DNA of 64,000 nt from Erwinia sp. (lineage in GTDB: Bacteria; Pseudomonadota; Gammaproteobacteria; Enterobacterales; Enterobacteriaceae), in the NCBI GenBank assembly GCA_964016415.1, contig OZ024666.1, forward strand, positions 744,001 to 808,000, given 5' to 3'. Of this stretch, positions 21,811 through 32,036 are shown piece after piece; within the stretch, counting starts at the first letter, position 1; every line of letters starts with the position of its first letter. The position numbers were made by a program, and so were the translations under genes. The notes below the pieces were generated by a model. The model saw only the letters and a program-made list of their open reading frames with translations, did not search any database and was not told the DNA's origin.

Positions 21811-22814
21811 TTAAATGCCGACAGGCAACTGCTCTCCTTCAAGATAACGTCGGCATAAACGTAGCGTGTCCCCGCACCATCCTTTACCGAGACTTCTTGC
21901 CATTTCGGTTTGCTGATGTGAAGCCACCCAGGCGGTAAGTTGAATACGACGTTGCATCAGCATCGCCGGTAATACAGCTATCTCTTCGTCGCCGAGATGT
22001 GCGACTTGCTCATAGCCTGCCAGCCAGTGCTCAATCCATTGAGCAGCATGGGGATGGTGCTCCACAAAACTGATGGCTGCCGCCAGATCATGCAGATACC
22101 AGCCCATGCCACAGTCATCAAAATCGATTACGCGTGTTTCCCCCCGGTGTAGTAAAAGATTAGTCAGACGCAGATCAGCATGGATCAACCCATAACGTGC
22201 CGATGACTGACCAAAGGCACGCATTTCTCTGCCGATATTGGTAATGGCTTCCTCCACCAGTGCATAGTCACTCTCTTGCAGACCGGGGGCATCGCGCCAG
22301 TCTCCCCAATGGCTGTTGGCCGAAACCATACTGTGATGATCCCAACGAAGACGCTGAAAACCTCCAGGTTTTTGCCAGCTCTGACTATGAAGATGTAAGC
22401 GAGCTGTGATACGTCCTAACTGGCGGAAACTGGCTGGATCAACCCCGGTGGTTGGCATCTCACCTTCGATCCAGTGAAACAAGACGGCGTAACGGCACCC
22501 GCCATCAGCAAGCGGCAGTGACTGTATTCGCTCACCTTCATCATCATGCAGAGCTTCAGGGACGCCAATTCCGGCAGCCTGTAGCGCATCAAGCCATGAT
22601 AACTCACTGACAATGGCTTCCCTGCAATGGTACTGCCCCGATGGATACGTAATGCATATTTCTTTCCGGCGGCCATCACCAGTAATGTCGCATTCTCAGA
22701 CCGGCACAGTAGCCTGAGTGTGGCATCACGGCAGGGTGAATATGCAGAAATAGCCTGTTTTCCGAGGCGCAGAATCGCCTCATCACTCAGGGTATCGTAC
22801 TGTTTTGCGCTCAT
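21811..22814 (-). pseudogene. APH/ChoK-family kinase, one-base frameshift
   Basis: Small-molecule kinase of the aminoglycoside-phosphotransferase/homoserine-kinase fold. The front frame reads MSAKQYDTLSDEAILRLGKQ to KKYALRIHRG. From about 22638 the other frame continues QYHCREAIVSELSWLDALQ. It then carries LFHWIEGEMP, the catalytic loop GLIHADLRLTNLLLH and the metal site VIDFDDCGMGWYLHD. Adding one G to the GGGG run repairs it. Its neighbours suggest it phosphorylates an amino alcohol such as ethanolamine or 1-aminopropan-2-ol. It is preceded by GGAG and divergent from the permease. The break lies in the N-lobe, so kinase activity should be lost. Confidence 0.83.
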
Positions 22815-22893
22815 CTCCAGCTCCAGAATAATTGTTGACGCCACAGCATGGTGCCGAAATGGGTTGTGATGCTTGACCTGAGATGAAGTGCAG

Positions 22894-22970
22894 TTGACCG
22901 CAGAAAACAACTTTTTCTGACAACAGCGCCAGTTGACACGGAACGGGGTGTTTCTGTTCTCTGCGGTCAA
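22894..22970. promoter_or_regulatory. Paired inverted repeat in the kinase/permease divergent promoter
   Basis: TTGACCGCAGAAAACA at 22894-22909 and its inverted copy at 22955-22970 (TTGACCGCAGAGAACA on the minus strand) match at 15 of 16 bases. Their centres are 61 bp apart, about six helical turns, so a protein could bind both on one face and loop the DNA. Two further TTGAC cores occur nearby (22873, 22933). The linked AraC-family protein is the obvious candidate binder; this is inference. Confidence 0.6.
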
Positions 22971-23053
22971 GTTTTTCTACTGCGGGTTACGGCATTATTT
23001 CAACAGTCGCGACTGAGAGCGTGCCATCTTCACTTACCAACGGGGAACGCAGT

Positions 23054-24415
23054 ATGAAAGAGACATTAAAACCTACGCTCGGCACCCTTCACCTGTGGGG
23101 CATTGCAGTAGGACTGGTTATTTCCGGGGAGTACTTTGGCTGGAGTTACGGTTGGGGAGTGGCTGGCACACTGGGCTTTCTTGTTACCACTCTGTTTATT
23201 GCATTGATGTACAGCTGTTTTATTTTTAGTTTTACTGAACTGACCACCGCTATTCCTCAGGCGGGAGGCCCCTTTGCCTACAGTCGTCGTGCCTTTGGTG
23301 ACACAGGCGGATTGATTGCCGGTATGGCAACCCTGATTGAATTTGTATTCGCCCCACCCGCGATTGCGATGGCCATCGGTGCCTATCTTAATGTGCAGTA
23401 TCCTGCACTGAATCCCAAATATGTGGCTGTTGTCGCTTACTTATTGTTTATGGGGTTGAATGTACTCGGCGTGACACTGGCAGCTACATTTGAATTACTG
23501 GTGACGATACTGGCTGTCGTTGAATTACTGGTGTTTATGGGGGTAGTGGCACCGGGCTTCAGCCTGGCAAACTTTGTTGCTCACGGCTGGGCGGGCAGTG
23601 ATACCTTTTCCGGGGCATCCCTGTCGGGTATTTTTGCTGCCATTCCGTTTGCTATCTGGTTCTTTCTTGCCATTGAAGGGGCTGCTATGGCGGCAGAAGA
23701 GGCGCGCGATCCACAACGTACCATCCCCCGTGCCTATATCAGCGGTATTTTGACACTGGTGGTATTGGCATTGGGCGTGATGGTGCTGGCCGGCGGGGCG
23801 GGTGACTGGCGAACACTCTCCGACATTAATGATCCGCTACCGCAGGCGATGAAATTGATCGTTGGGGAAAACTCAAACTAGATGCATATGCTGGTATGGA
23901 TCGGTCTTTTCGGACTGGTTGCCAGTTTCCACGGCATCATTATGGGCTATTCCAGGCAATTTTTTGCACTCGCACGTGCAGGTTATCTTCCTCCCGCGCT
24001 GGCTAAATTGTCACGTTTTCAGACACCACACCGGGCGATTCTGGCTGGTGGTGTGATTGGTATTATTGCCATTTTCTCTGATGGGGTAAGCCTGGCTGGC
24101 ATGAGTCTTACAGCAGCGATGATTACCATGGCGGTATTCGGGGCGATAGTGATGTACATCATGAGTATGCTGAGTCTGTTTCGCTTACGGTTCACCGCAC
24201 CCGATCTGCCTCGATCTTACCTCGCGCCGGGGTATCCGTTTATTCCGGCCATTGCTTTGACAGGATCGCTTATCTGCCTGGTTGCTATGCTGTGGTTTAA
24301 CCCACTTATTGGCGGGATATTCCTGACCTTCATGCTCAGTGGTTACCTCTATTTTCTCACCACACGCACACGGCGTCATACCATTGCCAGCCAGCTGGCA
24401 GGGATAAGTGAATAA
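23054..24415 (+). pseudogene. Ethanolamine-type APC permease with one in-frame stop
   Basis: Inner-membrane amine/amino-acid transporter of the ethanolamine permease group in the APC superfamily. The first half has LHLWGIAVGLVISGEYFGWS, FSFTELTTAIPQAGGPFAYS and AAIPFAIWFFLAIEGAAMAA. TAG at 23879-23881 falls in GENSN|MHMLVWIGLFGLVASFHG, where relatives I recall have Trp. The same frame continues with GYSRQFFALARAGYLPPALA to the end at 24415, so one base change explains it. ATG 23054 follows GGGGAACGC. Without readthrough about five membrane segments are lost. Together with the frameshifted kinase, the pathway's import and first step are both broken. Confidence 0.87.
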
Positions 24416-24487
24416 TTTATTGTCATCCTGTTGCCCGGTTTATTCCTGGTCATTCAGTGGTGTTATTCGATATTTCAAGGAGTTATC

Positions 24488-25828
24488 ATGACCGTACTTT
24501 CCACTATTATGGATACTAATAGTTTTCGTGCTGAGCATGCCGATGCGCTGGCGCCCGCGACGCGTAAACTGACCGATCAACGCTGCCAGCTACTTGGTAA
24601 TTCCTACCGTCTGTTTTACCGCAATCCGGTTCACCTTGTTCGTGGTGAAGGGCAGTACCTCTGGGATAAACAGGGTAACAAATATCTCGATGTTTATAAC
24701 AACGTTGCCAGCATCGGTCACTGCCATCCGGCAGTGATTGAGGCTGTCCACCAGCAGATGCAGCAACTGAATACGCATACCCGTTATCTGCATGAGCATA
24801 TTCTCGATTACAGCGAAGCAATACTTGCCACCCTGCCGGATGAGATTGATCGTGCCATGTATATGTGTACCGGCTCGGAAGCCAATGATTTAGCCATCCG
24901 TATTGCCCAGGCCTGGAGTGGCGGCACCGGTATTATTGTGACACGAGAGGCGTATCACGGCACCAGCAGCCTGACATCCGGAGTGTCGCCTGCGCTGGGC
25001 AGCGGTCAGCCACTTTCCCCTCTTACGCGTTTAGTCTCGCCACCCGATTTTTACCGTATCACTACGCCTGATCCCGGTGCCTGGTTTGCAGCAGAGATCC
25101 AGAAACAAATTGACGATATGCGCGCGCATGGCATTACCTTCGCCGGTTTTCTTGCCGATTCAATCTTCTCTTCTGATGGTGTTCTGCCTGGGCCTGCCGG
25201 GTTTCTCCAGGCGGCGATTGATGTAGTACATCGTAACGGCGGGATTTTTATTGCCGATGAAGTTCAACCAGGCTTTGCCCGTACCGGTGAGGCCTTTTGG
25301 GTGGTTGCACGACATGGTGTTGTCCCGGATGTGGTGACAACCGGGAAACCGATGGGAAATGGTATTCCGGTCTCCGGACTGATGGCAAAAAGTAACGTGT
25401 TGGCAGCGTTCAGTGACACACTGCCTTATTTAAACACCTTTGGCGGCAACTCCGTTGCCATGGCGGCTGCTCAGGCAGTACTCAGAGTCATTGAAGAAGA
25501 AGCGCTCCAGGCACACAGTTTGCGCGTGGGCGGTGAGTTACTGAATGCGCTGCAGACACTGCAACAGAAACACCCTTGCGTTGGTGACGTGCGAGGTGCG
25601 GGGCTGTTTATCGGTTTTGAACTGGTCAGCGACCCGGAAAAGAAACTTGCCGATAAAACATTGGCACTTGATCTGACAGAAGCATTACGCGAAGAGCGTG
25701 TACTCACCTCTGTGGCCGGCCCTTATGGTAATGTGTTGAAACTACGACCTCCGCTGGCGTTCCAGTCAGCAGATATTGACTGGCTGGTAGGCGCGCTGGA
25801 TCGTTCACTCACCCGGCTCACACAGTAA
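24488..25828 (+). CDS. Class-III PLP enzyme (aminotransferase / amino-alcohol-phosphate phospho-lyase group)
   Basis: Fold-type I PLP enzyme of 446 residues. Motifs: LLGNSYRLFYRNPVHLVRGE, NNVASIGHCHPAVIEAV, CTGSEANDLAIRIAQ, AYHGTSSLTSG, IADEVQPGFARTGEAFW, and the PLP lysine in VVTTGKPMGNGIPVSG. These resemble the ethanolamine-phosphate phospho-lyase (AGXT2L1-like) subgroup more than ordinary omega-aminotransferases. Kinase and ethanolamine-type permease neighbours fit a route of uptake, phosphorylation and phospho-lyase cleavage to an aldehyde, phosphate and ammonia. That route is known biochemically from Erwinia for 1-aminopropan-2-ol. ATG 24488 follows AAGGAG. It is the only intact enzyme of the set. 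Confidence 0.8.
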   Translation: MTVLSTIMDTNSFRAEHADALAPATRKLTDQRCQLLGNSYRLFYRNPVHLVRGEGQYLWDKQGNKYLDVYNNVASIGHCHPAVIEAVHQQMQQLNTHTRYLHEHILDYSEAILATLPDEIDRAMYMCTGSEANDLAIRIAQAWSGGTGIIVTREAYHGTSSLTSGVSPALGSGQPLSPLTRLVSPPDFYRITTPDPGAWFAAEIQKQIDDMRAHGITFAGFLADSIFSSDGVLPGPAGFLQAAIDVVHRNGGIFIADEVQPGFARTGEAFWVVARHGVVPDVVTTGKPMGNGIPVSGLMAKSNVLAAFSDTLPYLNTFGGNSVAMAAAQAVLRVIEEEALQAHSLRVGGELLNALQTLQQKHPCVGDVRGAGLFIGFELVSDPEKKLADKTLALDLTEALREERVLTSVAGPYGNVLKLRPPLAFQSADIDWLVGALDRSLTRLTQ

Positions 25829-25843
25829 ACACTCTAAGAGTTA

Positions 25844-25871
25844 CCTGCCAGCCACCGCATTGGTTGGCAGG
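25844..25871. terminator. Hairpin between convergent PLP-enzyme and crcB genes
   Basis: CCTGCCAGCCA pairs with TGGTTGGCAGG (11 bp with one G-T pair) in the 52-bp gap between two convergent genes. No strong T run, so termination strength is uncertain. Confidence 0.55.
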
Positions 25872-25880
25872 ACCAGCACG

Positions 25881-26255
25881 TTATGACAGCAGGGTAATAA
25901 AGAAAAATCCCGCCGCCGTCATTGCCAGCGACCCCAGCACATGAATCAGTATCGATGCCATAGCCCAGAAATAGTTCCCCGCCTGCAAAAGCGCAAACAC
26001 CTCGACTGAAAAAGTAGAAAAGGTGGTCATGCCTCCGCACAAACCTGTCACCACCAGCAAACGCCAGGCAGGATCAAGATCAGGATGGCGTAAAAACCAG
26101 GCAAATGCCGCACCAATAATAAAGCCCCCAATCAGATTGACCAGCAGTGAGCCAGGCGATAGGTTTGGAAATAAAGCATTAAGCCACACCCCTAGTTGCC
26201 AGCGAATCACACAACCCAGTGCGCCACCTGCCATTACTGCTACAAGTTGATTCAC
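25881..26255 (-). CDS. crcB: CrcB/Fluc fluoride ion channel
   Basis: Small inner-membrane protein that works as a dual-topology dimer to export fluoride. The 124-residue product has four hydrophobic segments and the family motifs ALGCVIRWQLG, GSLLVNLIGGFIIGAAFAWF, GLCGGMTTFSTFSVEV and LGSLAMTAAGFFF. The TTFSTFS stretch holds the pore Phe and Ser residues. The start is GTG 26255 with GGGAG four bases upstream; the first in-frame ATG would remove part of helix 1. I see no fluoride riboswitch in the short upstream region. Confidence 0.93.
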   Translation of the reverse strand: MNQLVAVMAGGALGCVIRWQLGVWLNALFPNLSPGSLLVNLIGGFIIGAAFAWFLRHPDLDPAWRLLVVTGLCGGMTTFSTFSVEVFALLQAGNYFWAMASILIHVLGSLAMTAAGFFFITLLS

Positions 26256-26550
26256 AACACTCCCTCACGCATTCTGAAAAAATGATACCTTCATTGTGGC
26301 CGACGACAGGCACAATCCGCCAGACATAGTGTGCCATACAGGAAGGTTCACTTTCATTCTCAATGGATGCTGGCCTGGATAAGAAGTGGTGGAAAGTTAA
26401 TGGGGAGTGGACACCTGGTCAAGCTTTGTCTTTGTCCCCATACGTGTAAGTATAAGCATGAATTTTTCTAAGACCGACTCTTGCACAGACTTCTGGGCCG
26501 AGTGAAATTTTTATTGAATCTGCCGTGGATTATTCATTTCAGGAAAGAAT

Positions 26551-28725
26551 ATGAAGAAAAAACTTTGTATAGGTAGCCTGGTTTTGGTTTACTCACTGAC
26601 TGTCAGTCAACAAGCACTGGCATCCTCAGATGAAAGCAGTTGCACCTGGGGAGAAACCGGGTGTGTCCTGGAAAGTTATCCGATTCTCAATACCTCCAAT
26701 GATACCCGAGATAATCTGCTACGCCTGATAAGTGAACACAATCATGTTGCTTTACCTATACAGCCGAAACCGGACGATTTGACTAAAAGTCGTCACTTTT
26801 TTTTCGGATCTCATATCAATGATGGAAACAGCGAAATACCAAACACGGAAAGCGGGGTATCCGTTCCTGTGTTTTTCCCTGTCATTGAACCGCTTAAATC
26901 TCTGGGGCTGGAATCTCTGACTGCCAACTATTCAGGTAATGAGAGTAACTTTCGTGAGAACCGTTTTGTATCAATGACGCCGGAATCTGATGCTAATTTT
27001 TTAACTGCGTTGCTTACAGATAAAAGTCTGACGCAGGAGCAACGGCAATCTTTGGCAAAAGCGAAGATCAACCTGACTACGAATTCCGATAGAGAAAAGA
27101 CAATCGATGCGTTGAGTTTCCCTGACGGTTCTGATGCGCAACAGTTTAAAGAGTACCTTCTTGCTGCCCGCCATTTCTATGCAGGAAATTATGAACAAGC
27201 CCAACAAGTATGGTTGTCACTGAAAGAGACTTCACAGCCATGGCTTGCAGAAACCAGTAGTTACATGCTGATGCGTAATGCACTCAATAAAAGTAGCCAG
27301 AATGCAAAGGATGAATATGATTATTTTGATGTTGAAAAAATTGATCGTCCTTCGGCGCAGGATGCATTGAAATGGGCCGAGAGTTATCTTCAGCAGTGGC
27401 CTTCAGGCCAATATACAGACTCAGCATCAGGTCTAAGAAGACGGATTAACTGGTATCTGAAAAATTGGAATGAACTTGCAAAACTTTATGACCAGCAACT
27501 AACAAAGACTAAAAATCCTGAGATGCTGATTGATCTCGTATCAGAAGCTGACTCAAAGTTATTGAGTAAGGATATGACCTGGAATTCTGACTATTTCCTT
27601 AATGCACCTGACTCGCCACTGTTAACCTTCATTCAGACTTTACGTTTAATGCGTGTCACGCAATGTCATGAACGTGAGCCATGTGTTGATGAAGAGTATT
27701 TAGTGCAATTAAAGCCCATCTTTGAGTCGTCAGATACATTGTTTTATTGGGATTACCTTCAACTGATGTTGAAATATACACAAAAGGATTACCCGGCGAT
27801 TCTTCTTCTTATCACCGCGCTGAAAACTTTGCCTGTGAATAATATCCTGGCATTCAGTGATCAGGTGTTCTATGGCAAGGCACTGATGGCATTGAATAAA
27901 TGGGATGCCGCCCGTGAACACTGGTCAGCGTTACTACGCTCGACACAAGATGCTGAACAACAGCAATTCTTGCAAAGTGAACTGGCTGCGACTTTGGTGT
28001 TGTCAGATAAAGCAGCTGAGGTTTTTGCCAGCAACAGTCAGGTGACTAGCCTGAGATATCGTTCCGTCATATTGAAAGCCCATTCTTCGCCAGAATTGCT
28101 TCGCCTGCAGGTGCGTAATGCACCGAATGATCAGGAGCGTACGATCGCGCTGCATTCATTATTGATGCGTGACCTTATTACTGCTCATTATGCTGACTGG
28201 TTGCAGGATAAGAAACTGTCCGCGCATATTACACATCCTGCGATTGGTGAGGATTTTGCAGATGTAGATTTGAGTGTATTCGACTGGACCGGGCAGGATA
28301 CTGAAAAAGGGTATTTCTGTCAGTCACTGGAAAAAACAGTGACTGTATTGAGCGAAAATAGCAACGACGGGCATGCCCTGAACTGCCTTGCAGAGTTTAT
28401 ACGCACTACAAATGCAAAAATTAATTTGTGGCAAGATGGTAATGGCAATGGTGATCTCAGCGAGACGCTACCTAAAGAATATAGCGCCGCACTGATTCAG
28501 CCGAGTCGTCAGGCATATTATCAACAGGTGATTACCAATCCCGAAAGTGAACCTGAAGATAAAAGCTATGCATTGTATCGTTCTGTGATGTGTTATGCGC
28601 CTTCCGGGTACAATTATTGCGGTGGGGAAGAGGTTGATAAGCTCAAACGTAAAGGATGGTTTACTCAATTGAAAAAACAGTATTCGGGGAGCCCATGGGC
28701 ACAAAAGCTTCGCTATTACTGGTAA
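26551..28725 (+). CDS. Secreted TPR-like protein of unknown role
   Basis: The 724-residue product begins with a clear signal peptide (MKKKLCIGSLVLVYSLTVSQ then QALA), so it is periplasmic or surface-exposed. The body is alpha-helical with TPR-like stretches: AARHFYAGNYEQAQQVWLSL, YLQQWPSGQYTDSASGLRRR and LMALNKWDAAREHWSALL. There are also paired cysteines (CHEREPCVDEE; CYAPSGYNYC). A loop near residue 627, DGNGNGDLSE, looks like a calcium-binding type sequence. The gene overlaps the DUF3142 gene by 31 bp, which implies a joint function. I recognise the pairing of such a protein with DUF3142 but know no assigned role. Confidence 0.72.
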   Translation: MKKKLCIGSLVLVYSLTVSQQALASSDESSCTWGETGCVLESYPILNTSNDTRDNLLRLISEHNHVALPIQPKPDDLTKSRHFFFGSHINDGNSEIPNTESGVSVPVFFPVIEPLKSLGLESLTANYSGNESNFRENRFVSMTPESDANFLTALLTDKSLTQEQRQSLAKAKINLTTNSDREKTIDALSFPDGSDAQQFKEYLLAARHFYAGNYEQAQQVWLSLKETSQPWLAETSSYMLMRNALNKSSQNAKDEYDYFDVEKIDRPSAQDALKWAESYLQQWPSGQYTDSASGLRRRINWYLKNWNELAKLYDQQLTKTKNPEMLIDLVSEADSKLLSKDMTWNSDYFLNAPDSPLLTFIQTLRLMRVTQCHEREPCVDEEYLVQLKPIFESSDTLFYWDYLQLMLKYTQKDYPAILLLITALKTLPVNNILAFSDQVFYGKALMALNKWDAAREHWSALLRSTQDAEQQQFLQSELAATLVLSDKAAEVFASNSQVTSLRYRSVILKAHSSPELLRLQVRNAPNDQERTIALHSLLMRDLITAHYADWLQDKKLSAHITHPAIGEDFADVDLSVFDWTGQDTEKGYFCQSLEKTVTVLSENSNDGHALNCLAEFIRTTNAKINLWQDGNGNGDLSETLPKEYSAALIQPSRQAYYQQVITNPESEPEDKSYALYRSVMCYAPSGYNYCGGEEVDKLKRKGWFTQLKKQYSGSPWAQKLRYYW

Positions 28726-29396
28726 CCATGCTCACGCTATGTTTACCTGCATTGGCGAAAGTGAATGCGGAAGAATATCAGGAGTTCTGGCTCTGGTCGG
28801 GAGTCAGGCCGTCATCCGAGATGCGGGACGCTATGGTGGTGTATCTGCATCAGGGAGAAATTATTTCCCGGCAGGGGAAAGTGAATTTTCACCGCATGGG
28901 TGCGCCTGTCAGCCGTCTGACCTTTCCGAAAGTCTGGCTGACAGTACGTATCACGACTACGGATATACCTGAGGCAGTCTGGATTCGTATCATGACCCTA
29001 CTGTCACGCTGGAAATCTGCCGGTAATAATGTTGTGGGCCTGCAGATTGATTTCGATGCCGCCACGCAGCGGCTTGATGAGTATGGTAATTTCTTAATCA
29101 GGCTTCGATTGTTATTGCCGAACGAGTATGCTCTCGGCGTCACCGGGCTGCTCGACTGGGCGAAAACGGGCAGTGTCTCTACGCTCAATACATTACCTGT
29201 CGATGAGTTGGTGATTCAGAGCTATCAGGGACGAAGCACCGTAGTGAATTACCGCTCTTATCTGCCTGCATTGTCACAATTAACCATCCCATGGAAAATG
29301 GGTATTGTTCAGCATGGACTGTGGGAGAAAGAACAGGAAAAAAAATTAAGCCAGTCACCGTGGTTTAAAGGAATGGTGGTTTTTATGTTGAACTGA
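28695..29396 (+). CDS. DUF3142 family protein
   Basis: The 233-residue product starts with a signal peptide (ASLLLVTMLTLCLPALA) and continues EEYQEFWLWSGVRPSSEM. It then has VVGLQIDFDAATQRLDEYGN, which suggests a TIM-barrel glycoside-hydrolase-like fold with acidic residues on a strand end, and LGVTGLLDWAKTG and DELVIQSYQGRST. ATG 28695 lies inside the end of the TPR gene; the overlap implies translational coupling. DUF3142 has no settled activity. Glycan processing in the envelope is a guess from the fold only. Confidence 0.78.
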   Translation: MGTKASLLLVTMLTLCLPALAKVNAEEYQEFWLWSGVRPSSEMRDAMVVYLHQGEIISRQGKVNFHRMGAPVSRLTFPKVWLTVRITTTDIPEAVWIRIMTLLSRWKSAGNNVVGLQIDFDAATQRLDEYGNFLIRLRLLLPNEYALGVTGLLDWAKTGSVSTLNTLPVDELVIQSYQGRSTVVNYRSYLPALSQLTIPWKMGIVQHGLWEKEQEKKLSQSPWFKGMVVFMLN

Positions 29397-29529
29397 CCGG
29401 GCTAATCAGTGAGCAGAAAGCTTCAGTTCAAATTAATTTAACATTTCGCTGAGTCATTGGTACTTTCAGGTGTCAGGTTATTTAAATAACGTAATTTATA
29501 GTACAACCATATTAAAAGGTAACTCGACT

Positions 29530-29757
29530 ATGAAAAAACTTCTTTTCACCACTTTGGTTTCTGTGGCTCTTGTACCTTTATATGCTCACTCAAACGTAAT
29601 CTATATCAAGGGAGACACTGTTAATCCTGGTGATGTGCATGAGGCTGCTATTTATTTCAATGGCAACATCAACAATCAAACAGTGACCTGGCTTCTTTCT
29701 TCTGTGGCAGAGCTTCACGGGAATTATCGTAATCTTGATTATGTCGATGTGTAGTGG
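29530..29757 (+). pseudogene. Small secreted protein, 3' end replaced by IS
   Basis: The product starts MKKLLFTTLVSVALVPLYAH, a signal peptide, then SNVIYIKGDTVNPGDVHEAA and IYFNGNINNQTVTWLLSS. The IS begins at 29750, so the last codons and the TAG stop come from the IS end. It follows the TPR/DUF3142 pair by 133 bp. An open stretch right of the IS (30995-31097, ending SSGNTPVYF) may be its lost C-terminus, which would give a protein of about 107 residues. The two halves are not in the same frame if simply joined, so this is tentative. Confidence 0.65.
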
Positions 29758-30668
<911 letters not shown>

Positions 30669-30994
30669 TTTTTTAGGATTTCATTCTCCATTTCAAGGCG
30701 TTGTATCCGTTTTCTCATTTCCCTGAGTTCAGTCTGCTCAGGCGTCAGAGGCAGCCCCGGGGGCGTTTTCCCCTGGCGCTCGATACGTAACGATTTTACC
30801 CGGCGGTTGATGGCGGAGAGGCTGACGTTCATCGCCTTAGCCGCCTCGCCGTGAGTGTAGTTCTGATCCAGGACCAGTTTTGCCGCTTCGACTTTAAATT
30901 CAGCAGTAAATGCTTTGCTCATTGGTTCACCTATAAGATGTTGAGGTGAGCATATCACCTCTGCTCAGGTGGCCAAATTCAGTGTGCCACTACA

Positions 30995-31097
30995 GACCAC
31001 CGGTTTCATTGTTCCGGAAGCTGATTTAGCCACGTATGTCTTTTATGCTCAGCATCATGCACATTCTTCATCCGGTAATACCCCGGTTTATTTTTGA
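30995..31097 (+). pseudogene. C-terminal gene remnant right of IS copy 2
   Basis: An open frame runs from the IS edge: TTGFIVPEADLATYVFYAQH, then HAHSSSGNTPVYF and TGA at 31095. No start codon. It could be the lost tail of the small secreted protein at 29530. The stretch from 31098 to 31280 shows no gene. Confidence 0.4.
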
Positions 31098-31280
31098 TGG
31101 AGTATGAAATCGTTGCCGGAAAATATCATGACAGCAAACGACCTGACTAATATGGTGCATGAAGAGTATCTGATGATGTCTGCAAATGTGACAATCTGAA
31201 AAGGGATGAAGTACTGAAACAGGCGTTCCTGCGATATCATCATTAAAGTTGATCAGAAATCACCAACACCCTAAAAAGCA

Positions 31281-31306
31281 AAAAACCAGCCCCAAGGCTG
31301 GTTTTT
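31281..31306. terminator. Terminator, probably of the original tRNA-Phe transcript
   Basis: AAAAACCAGCC, loop CCAA, GGCTGGTTTTT. A perfect 11-bp stem with T runs in both directions. It lies just outside the left att repeat. Before the island entered, it would have followed the 3' end of tRNA-Phe. Confidence 0.8.
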
Positions 31307-31314
31307 CTAAATAG

Positions 31315-31335
31315 TGGTGCCCGGACTCGGAATCG
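31315..31335. repeat. Left attachment core, 21-bp copy of tRNA-Phe 3' end
   Basis: TGGTGCCCGGACTCGGAATC plus G, identical to 44285-44305, the last 21 nt of the tRNA-Phe gene including CCA. The sequence diverges right after it (GCTAGAAAC against AACCAAGG). This marks the far end of the island. Confidence 0.92.
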
Positions 31336-31430
31336 GCTAGAAACATATGGTAATGATTAATAAGGTGATTTATAATCTTTTTTTTCTTACCCTCTATTTC
31401 ACCCTTTTTATTAACCTATTCCTTTCCTTC

Positions 31431-31987
31431 TTAAGAAACGGGGGGGGGTGTATATTCATAAATAGGTAAAATATTAACTATTGACACTTTATCACCTAGG
31501 TTATTCAGATCTTTGATATTGATTTTAGGTATATGTTTCAGAATAAATTCCTTATCAAATTTATAAATATTTCCTTTTTTTAGAAATTGATGAATCGATT
31601 TAGGCTTATCAAGTAATTTAATGAAATAGTACCCCTTACAACGGATTGTTTTTGGTAAAATACATTTGTAATCAGGTTTCGGTTGGTAATTTTTAGCCTT
31701 CTTTTTCGATATGTATTCTACTGAGGCTAGGTCGATAAAGTTTAATTTTTTTCTATAGTGTTCTCATTGTGAAATGAGAGTATCTTCAATTGGTCTTTGT
31801 TTTTTTCAGTATCTCTAATAATTTTTGCTATTTTAAGTATTATATAATTTATTTCAAAGATATAGATATATTCATTTTTATTAATATTTTTTTTCCTTAT
31901 CTTCTTTCTCTTTCTCTTTCTCTTTCTCTTTCTCTTTCTCTTTCTCTTTCTCTTTCTCTTTCTCTTTCTCTTTCTCTTTCTCTTCAT
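31431..31987 (-). pseudogene. AT-rich island ORF with hexamer repeat, frame broken
   Basis: Unknown function. The first frame starts MKRKRKR..., coded by the GAGAAA array (31905-31982), then KKIRKKNINKNEYIYIFEIN and stops at 31742 after HNENTIEKN. A -1 step in the A7 run just before the stop enters a frame open for about 100 more codons: LNFIDLASVEYISKKKAKNY, GYYFIKLLDKPKSIHQFLKK and VNILPIYEYTPPPVS, ending at 31431. The second part looks protein-like, so a single longer gene is probable. Very AT-rich compared with the chromosome. The Lys-Arg start could be an artefact of the repeat. The bases between the att core and 31431 hold no gene I recognise. Confidence 0.45.
31905..31982. repeat. TTTCTC hexanucleotide microsatellite, 13 units
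   Basis: Thirteen perfect TTTCTC units (GAGAAA on the other strand). On the minus strand it would code a Lys-Arg repeat in the downstream-open frame. Length changes keep the frame. Confidence 0.95.
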
Positions 31988-32036
31988 CTTTTGTTTTAAT
32001 GATTAGTTCTTGCCGTCTTATTTTTGCCTCACAGAC

